From: Flavobacterium akiainvivens
Lineage (GTDB): Bacteria; Bacteroidota; Bacteroidia; Flavobacteriales; Flavobacteriaceae
Direction: 5' to 3'
Length of the DNA: 64,000 nucleotides
Assembly (NCBI RefSeq): GCF_001278115.1
Contig: NZ_LIYD01000005.1
Location: 4,203,936-4,267,935, forward strand
The notes under the pieces were generated by a model. That model searched no databases and was not told the origin of the DNA. It worked only from the letters and a program-made list of their open reading frames with translations. Positions 59,555 through 64,000 of this stretch are shown here, piece by piece. The translations under genes and the position numbers were made by a program. The stretch's first letter is position 1, and the number at the start of each line of letters is the position of its first letter.

Positions 59555-61453
59555 TTATTTTCTTCTTGTAGGCTTGTTTTTTTGCTGCTCCTGTGCCTGC
59601 TCCATCATTTCCTGCATTTTAGCCTGGAAACGGCCTTGCTTTTTAGGCTTGCTCTTGTTAGCGGCAATCAGGGCGTGTATTTTATCTTCCTTTACAATGT
59701 GGTTTTTAATAACATACATAATACCTATTGTAATAAGGTTAGAGATAAAGTAGTACAAACTCAAACCGGCCGGGTTGCTGTTAAAGAATATAAGCATCAT
59801 AAGCGGAGAGATGTAAATCATAACCTTCATTATCTTGCTCATATCCGGCATGCCTTCCTGTGGTGGCGCTGCCATAGTCTGGTCGCCTGTGGTCATTTTC
59901 ATATAGAAGAAGATGGCCAGCGATGCCAGGATAGGGAACAGGCTCACGTGGTCTCCGTAAAACGGAATGCGGAACGGCAGCTTGTAAATAGAATCGTAAG
60001 ACGAAAGGTCGGCCGCCCAAAGGAAGTTTTGCTGCCTTAAGTCAAAGAACGACGGGAAGAACTGAAACAGCGCATAGAATACCGGTATTTGCATAAGCGC
60101 CGGTAAGCAGCCCGCCATTGGGTTAACGCCCGCAGTGCTGTACAGCTTCATGGTTTCCTGCTGTTTTTTCATGGCGTCGTTTTTGTACTTCTCGTTTATT
60201 TCCTGGATTTCAGGGCGCAGTACCTTCATCTTGGCCTGAGACAGGTACGACTTATACGTTACCGGAGACATAACCAGCCTGATTAGTATGGTAAACACTA
60301 TAATGGTAATACCATAAGGCAGTATTTTGGCAAGCAGCGTAAATACAGGGATAAAGATAAACCTGTTTATCCACCCGAAGATACCCCAGCCAAGTGGTAC
60401 AATCTCGTCAAGGTTTTTGTCGTAGTCGTTTAGTATTTTGTAGTCAGTAGGGCCATAGTACCAGTTCATGTTGTAGCTAAGCTCGCCACCTTTAAAATCA
60501 AGAGGCATTTTAGCAGCAAACTGCTTGGTATATACTGTGTCTTTTTCTTCGTCTTTTACAAGGTTGTCCAGCTTAAAGTCGGCCGTTTTAAACGGTGTAT
60601 CTGTAAGCAGGATAGATGTAAACAGGTGTTGCTTAAAAGCAATGTAGCTTACTTTTTCGGCGCTGTCGCTCTCGCTGCTGCCCTGGCCCAGGTTGTTGTC
60701 CTTACCTTCTTCATATTCATAAATCAGGTCGGTATAACGGTTTTCAAACGAAATGCTTTTTTCGTTGCGGTATGATTTCAGTTTCCACTCAAGGTCTACC
60801 GGCTTAGATGTGTCTATAACCTGAGCAAGCCCTTGTGTGCGGATAGAAAAATCAAGCATAAACTCATCTGGCTTAAGGGTGTAGCGGTACTCCAGAAACT
60901 GGTTTTCACCGGCTTTAAGCCTCATGGTTAGTACCTGGTTTTTGCCCTCTTTAGTTAGCTTAGGCTCAAAATACAGGTCGCGGGTGTTAAGTATGCGGTT
61001 GTCTGCGGTTTTAAACTGCAGGTTAAAATCGGCATTATTGTTTTTAATAAGCTCAACCCTTTTGTTGCTGCCTTTTTCAAACTGCTCATAGTTAAGGTTG
61101 GCCACTTTAATATAACCACCTTTGTTAGAAACAGAAAGGCTTAAAAGGTCATTCTTAATGGTAGTAACCGTGTCTTTAGCCGATGGCAGGGTAGCGCTGT
61201 AGGCAAAAGCACCCAGCGTACTTTTAAGCTTTGCATTTTTAAGCGAATCAGCCGAAACCGAATCCTGTGCTATTTGTGCAGTGGCAGGCTCAGGGATATC
61301 CTTTTTCTTTGCCTTGTCAATCTGCTCCTGTTTTTCTTTAGCAGCGGCTTCTTTTTCCTGATCGGCTGTGTTGTTATAAATCATCCACAGCAAAAGCAGC
61401 ATGATTACACCAAACCCGATAATGGTTTTTAAGTCTAACTTTTTTTCTTCCAT
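59555..61453 (-). CDS. yidC: Membrane protein insertase YidC
   Basis: 632 residues, the Gram-negative long form: N-terminal helix (about 10-28), a large periplasmic beta-sandwich (about 70-350) and the five-helix insertase core (about 365-600) with YGITIIVFTILIRLVMSPVT, whose Arg lies in the hydrophilic groove. The C-terminus is basic (KKQGRFQAKMQEMMEQAQEQ), suited to ribosome contact. It follows pyrG by 53 bp, a conserved Bacteroidota pair. Confidence 0.97.
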   Translation of the reverse strand: MEEKKLDLKTIIGFGVIMLLLLWMIYNNTADQEKEAAAKEKQEQIDKAKKKDIPEPATAQIAQDSVSADSLKNAKLKSTLGAFAYSATLPSAKDTVTTIKNDLLSLSVSNKGGYIKVANLNYEQFEKGSNKRVELIKNNNADFNLQFKTADNRILNTRDLYFEPKLTKEGKNQVLTMRLKAGENQFLEYRYTLKPDEFMLDFSIRTQGLAQVIDTSKPVDLEWKLKSYRNEKSISFENRYTDLIYEYEEGKDNNLGQGSSESDSAEKVSYIAFKQHLFTSILLTDTPFKTADFKLDNLVKDEEKDTVYTKQFAAKMPLDFKGGELSYNMNWYYGPTDYKILNDYDKNLDEIVPLGWGIFGWINRFIFIPVFTLLAKILPYGITIIVFTILIRLVMSPVTYKSYLSQAKMKVLRPEIQEINEKYKNDAMKKQQETMKLYSTAGVNPMAGCLPALMQIPVFYALFQFFPSFFDLRQQNFLWAADLSSYDSIYKLPFRIPFYGDHVSLFPILASLAIFFYMKMTTGDQTMAAPPQEGMPDMSKIMKVMIYISPLMMLIFFNSNPAGLSLYYFISNLITIGIMYVIKNHIVKEDKIHALIAANKSKPKKQGRFQAKMQEMMEQAQEQQKNKPTRRK

Positions 61454-61506
61454 TTAGTTTTTAATTTACTATATGCCTTTCGGCAGATTCCCAAATTGGC
61501 GGGAAT

Positions 61507-63123
61507 TTATACGCTCTTTTTAGCCACGGCAGCCTTAACAAACGCTACAAACAGCGGGTGCGGGTTGGCTACGGTACTCTTATACTCAGGGTGGTATTGT
61601 ACGCCAACAAAATACGGATGGCTCTTAAGCTCAATAACCTCTACAAGGCCAGTATCGGGGTTTATGCCCGATAGTGTAAGCCCGGCATCTTTAAACTCGT
61701 TAACATACTCGCCGTTAAACTCATAACGGTGGCGGTGGCGCTCTAAAATATCAGTTTTGCCGCCATATATGTTACTTGCAAGTGAGCCATCTTCAAGGTG
61801 GCATTTCCATGCACCCAGGCGCATTGTGCCGCCTTTATCGGTAATATTTTTTTGCTCCTCCATAATGTTTATAACAGGGTATGGGGTGTGCTCGTTCATT
61901 TCGGTAGAGTTGGCTTCTTTCCAGCCCAGCACGTTGCGTGCATATTCTATAACCGCCATTTGCATACCTAAACAAATACCAAAGAACGGTATGTTGTTTT
62001 CACGCGCATAGCGCACAGTTTCTATTTTACCTTCAATACCACGGCCTCCAAAGCCCGGGGCAACCAGTATACCGTCTAACCCACGGAATTTCTCGGCAGC
62101 GTTATCTTCGTCAAGGAATTCTGAGTGAACGCTAATAACGTTAACCTTGGTTTCGTTAGCCGAACCGGCGTGTATAAATGCCTCAAGTATTGATTTGTAA
62201 GAATCCTGAAGCTCTACATACTTGCCTACAAGGCCAATGTTTACGGTGTGCTTAGGGTTTTTAAGCTTAAACAGGAACTCATTCCACTGTTTTAAGTCCG
62301 GCGTGTTCTTTTCAGGAAGCGCCAGTTTTTTAAGCGCCACCCTGTCAAGGCCTTCTTCAAGCATAAGGTTAGGCACATCGTATATTGTAGAAGCGTCTAT
62401 AGACTGTATTACGCTCTCTTTGCTTACGTTGCAGAAAAGGGCAAGCTTTTGCCTTAAGTCGCTCGATAGCTCATGCTCTGTACGGCACACCAGGATATCG
62501 GCTTTAATACCGCTTTCCATTAGTGTTTTAACCGAGTGCTGTGTAGGCTTGGTTTTAAGCTCTCCGGCAGCGGCAAGGTAAGGCACCAGGGTAAGGTGTA
62601 TTACAAGGCTGTTGCTTTCGCCAAGGTCCCATATAAGCTGGCGAACCGACTCTATATAAGGTAGCGACTCAATATCGCCCACGGTACCGCCTATTTCGGT
62701 AATTACAATATCATAATCGCCACTGTTGCCCAGCAGCTGCATGCGCTCTTTAATCTCGTTTGTTATATGGGGTACTACCTGTACGGTTTTGCCCAAAAAC
62801 TCACCACGGCGTTCTTTTTCTATAACCGAAAGGTACACACGGCCTGTGGTAACGTTGTTAGCCTGGCTGGTAGGAACGTTTAGAAAACGCTCATAGTGGC
62901 CCAGGTCAAGGTCGGTTTCGGCGCCATCGTCTGTAACGTAGCATTCGCCGTGTTCATAAGGGTTTAGTGTGCCCGGGTCTACGTTAATATACGGGTCAAA
63001 TTTCTGGATTGTGGCCCTGTAGCCCCTGGCCTGTAGCAACTTTGCCAGCGAAGCCGCTATGATTCCCTTTCCAAGGGAAGATGTAACGCCTCCGGTAACA
63101 AAAATGTACTTAGTCTGATTCAT
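61507..63123 (-). CDS. pyrG: CTP synthase
   Basis: The ATG at 63123 (MNQTKYIFVTGGVTSSLGKG) gives 538 residues. Synthetase domain (about 1-270) with the P-loop VTSSLGKGIIAASL. Glutaminase domain with catalytic Cys in FFGICLGMQMAVIE and His/Glu in VGVQYHPEYKS. It makes CTP from UTP, ATP and glutamine. An unusually strong SD (AGGAGG, 8 nt before the ATG) stands out, and an octamer array lies in its upstream region. Confidence 0.98.
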   Translation of the reverse strand: MNQTKYIFVTGGVTSSLGKGIIAASLAKLLQARGYRATIQKFDPYINVDPGTLNPYEHGECYVTDDGAETDLDLGHYERFLNVPTSQANNVTTGRVYLSVIEKERRGEFLGKTVQVVPHITNEIKERMQLLGNSGDYDIVITEIGGTVGDIESLPYIESVRQLIWDLGESNSLVIHLTLVPYLAAAGELKTKPTQHSVKTLMESGIKADILVCRTEHELSSDLRQKLALFCNVSKESVIQSIDASTIYDVPNLMLEEGLDRVALKKLALPEKNTPDLKQWNEFLFKLKNPKHTVNIGLVGKYVELQDSYKSILEAFIHAGSANETKVNVISVHSEFLDEDNAAEKFRGLDGILVAPGFGGRGIEGKIETVRYARENNIPFFGICLGMQMAVIEYARNVLGWKEANSTEMNEHTPYPVINIMEEQKNITDKGGTMRLGAWKCHLEDGSLASNIYGGKTDILERHRHRYEFNGEYVNEFKDAGLTLSGINPDTGLVEVIELKSHPYFVGVQYHPEYKSTVANPHPLFVAFVKAAVAKKSV

Positions 63124-63130
63124 TATAATT

Positions 63131-63136
63131 CCTCCT
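63131..63136 (-). promoter_or_regulatory. Strong Shine-Dalgarno of pyrG
   Basis: Minus-strand AGGAGG with a 7-nt spacer to the ATG. Rare in this window. A TACTTTTG -7 element lies at 63169-63176 without a clear -33 box. Confidence 0.7.
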
Positions 63137-63187
63137 GTTGTTGTGTTGTTGCTGTTTAAAAAACGTGGCAAAAGTACGAAAATTAAT

Positions 63188-63364
63188 TTACCAATATATC
63201 AATTATTCAATGTAGCAATTTGCCGCAGGCAATTATTTAATGTGTCGATTATTTCATGTAACAATTGGTTGCCAGTCCGGATTTTGATATGGCAAATTTA
63301 ACCGGGCTTTTTGCCAGTTCTTAATATGTTACATTAAGGTATTGATAAATTGCTACATTACTTC
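63188..63364. repeat. 8-nt phased inverted repeat without a gene (locus I)
   Basis: Left arm in register from 63188: TTACCAAT, ATATCAAT, TATTCAAT, GTAGCAAT, then after a 14-nt hairpin unit TATTTAAT, GTGTCGAT, TATTTCAT, GTAACAAT. Right arm on the minus strand from 63364: GAAGTAAT, GTAGCAAT, TTATCAAT, ACCTTAAT, GTAACATA. AATGTAGCAATTT is shared as an inverted 13-mer. The array runs from the pyrG promoter region to the DUF3820 stop codon. Confidence 0.8.
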
Positions 63365-63593
63365 ACCGCTTTGGGTACTGCTGCTTTATGTTGCGCACCA
63401 GGTTTTCGAGGCCGTTTAGCTTAAGCTCATACACGGTTTGCATCATGAGCCCCAGCTGGCCGGGCGGGAAGCCCTTGTTGCTGTACCACACTATATAATA
63501 TTCGGGCAAATCTATAAGGTAATAGCCTTCGTATTTGCCAAAGGGCATTTTAGTATGTGCAAGTTTTATAAGGAATTCTTTCTGGGCGTCCAT
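63363..63593 (-). CDS. DUF3820 family protein
   Basis: The ATG at 63593 (MDAQKEFLIKLAHTKMPFGK) gives 76 residues. The core MPFGKYEGYYLIDLPEYYIVW and GFPPGQLGLMMQTVYELK is diagnostic. The 'quorum-sensing-regulated virulence factor' label used for this family comes from distant Pseudomonas work and should not be transferred. A terminator-like hairpin ends 7 bases before the start codon. Confidence 0.85.
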   Translation of the reverse strand: MDAQKEFLIKLAHTKMPFGKYEGYYLIDLPEYYIVWYSNKGFPPGQLGLMMQTVYELKLNGLENLVRNIKQQYPKR

Positions 63594-63600
63594 AGTAGTA

Positions 63601-63630
63601 AAAAAAACTCCCCTGCTAATTGCAGGGGAG
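63601..63630 (-). terminator. Terminator-like hairpin directly upstream of DUF3820
   Basis: CTCCCCTGC / GCAGGGGAG stem with a five-base loop and seven T on the minus strand, then the ATG. It may end a short RNA or attenuate DUF3820. Confidence 0.8.
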
Positions 63631-63659
63631 CCGGATGAATGAAGAAATATAATAAACAA

Positions 63660-63748
63660 ATGTTCTAAAAACCTTTAAATTGCTTTATGAGGTAACCCCC
63701 TTACCTTATAAGGCAGTCTTTAGTTGCATTAAATTTCTGTCGATGTGA
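63660..63748 (-). other. Leader region with a G-loop hairpin
   Basis: On the minus strand GGTAA-GGGGG-TTACC forms a hairpin with five G in the loop (about 63690-63706). The loop can pair with the CCCC of the downstream terminator stem. No ORF. The gap continues to the OsmC stop at 63923 with no other feature seen. Confidence 0.45.
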
Positions 63749-63779
63749 CAAATGTAAACTAATTTTATTAATAAAAACT
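63749..63779 (-). promoter_or_regulatory. Candidate promoter of the DUF3820 leader
   Basis: Minus-strand TACATTTG (63749-63756), with a T-rich -33 about 19 nt upstream. It would start an RNA of about 140 nt ending at the hairpin 63601-63630, or reading into DUF3820. Confidence 0.5.
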
Positions 63780-63922
63780 TAATTTACCTCTATAAATATG
63801 CCTGTAGGGCATAAAATAATTTAAAATATGAATATTTTTATAACGCAACACGAGTAAAAAAGTGATTTTTGTAACAAAAACTCTTAAAGTGTACGTTTTT
63901 TCTTTAACAGTTGTTGTAAGCC

Positions 63923-64000
63923 TTACCAGTTAAAAGTAATGTCTTTTTCTATATCCGGGTGCAGGCTTAAGTGTACGGGGCAGGTAAGGGCGGTGCGTTC
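63923..64000 (-). CDS. OsmC family protein, C-terminal end (partial)
   Basis: The last 25 residues (ERTALTCPVHLSLHPDIEKD then ITFNW and stop) are read on the minus strand. CPVHxSLHPD is typical of the C-terminus of OsmC-type peroxiredoxins, with the second catalytic Cys a little upstream or here. The gene runs out of the window. Confidence 0.65.
   Translation of the reverse strand, partial: ERTALTCPVHLSLHPDIEKDITFNW

Overview
The window comes from a member of the Bacteroidota, most likely Flavobacteriaceae and close to Flavobacterium. Evidence: RpoB, RpoC and MutL read like flavobacterial proteins; there is a type IX secretion sorting tail; lipoprotein signals, GLPGLI-like and DUF2851/DUF3467/DUF4920/DUF5683 proteins are present; promoters fit the Bacteroidota TTTG-N19-TAnnTTTG form; and Shine-Dalgarno sequences are nearly absent except before rpsU and pyrG. 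It is chromosomal backbone. No phage, transposase, CRISPR array or rRNA was seen.

Layout. 1-7.5 kb: a secreted PNGase F-type glycoamidase, DUF2851, PspC and helix-hairpin-helix proteins, an acyl-CoA dehydrogenase, and an alpha-amylase lipoprotein of the archaeal type. 7.6-22.5 kb: the information-processing core, rpsU, a Xer recombinase, a hibernation factor, tRNA-Thr/Tyr/Thr, tuf, tRNA-Trp, secE, nusG, rplKAJL, rpoBC and DUF3467. 22.6-27.3 kb: mutL, two rhomboid proteases and an EEP-family hydrolase. 27.3-33.0 kb (minus): parA-parB-DUF5683-dapB-lepB-(four-helix-bundle gene)-wbqC. 33.1-38.8 kb: a T9SS cargo protein, a dienoyl-CoA-reductase-like SDR, two LVIVD-type lipoproteins and a CarH-like B12-binding MerR regulator. 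39-47 kb: typA, a nucleoid-associated protein, a second four-helix-bundle gene, a pRiA4b-like protein, ilvE, DUF4920, a cytochrome c-like lipoprotein and mnmD. 47.4-55.5 kb: an Omp85-type barrel and the MoxR/DUF58/DUF4350/DUF4129/SpoIIM/RDD cluster. 55.7-64 kb: tcdA, tatD, mnmA, a YwqK-like protein, yidC, pyrG, DUF3820 and the tail of an OsmC protein.

Most unusual structure. Many gaps between genes hold arrays built of 7-8 nt words. Each locus has its own vocabulary, but the words stay in phase, and several arrays are arranged as inverted pairs that fill the gap from one gene's stop to the next gene's start or stop. Two pairs (27870-28306 and 42611-43117) enclose a gene for a four-helix-bundle protein of the 23S rRNA intervening-sequence family. 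Other pairs (34875-34976, 55509-55651, 63188-63364) enclose only a short spacer. I suggest these are free-standing relatives of rRNA intervening sequences (a stem with or without the S23-like ORF). This is inference.

Other points of note: twin 24-bp palindromes upstream of the T9SS cargo gene, an 18-bp motif shared at the same distance upstream of two secreted-protein genes, a terminator-like hairpin directly before the DUF3820 start codon, and a MutL without an intact endonuclease motif.
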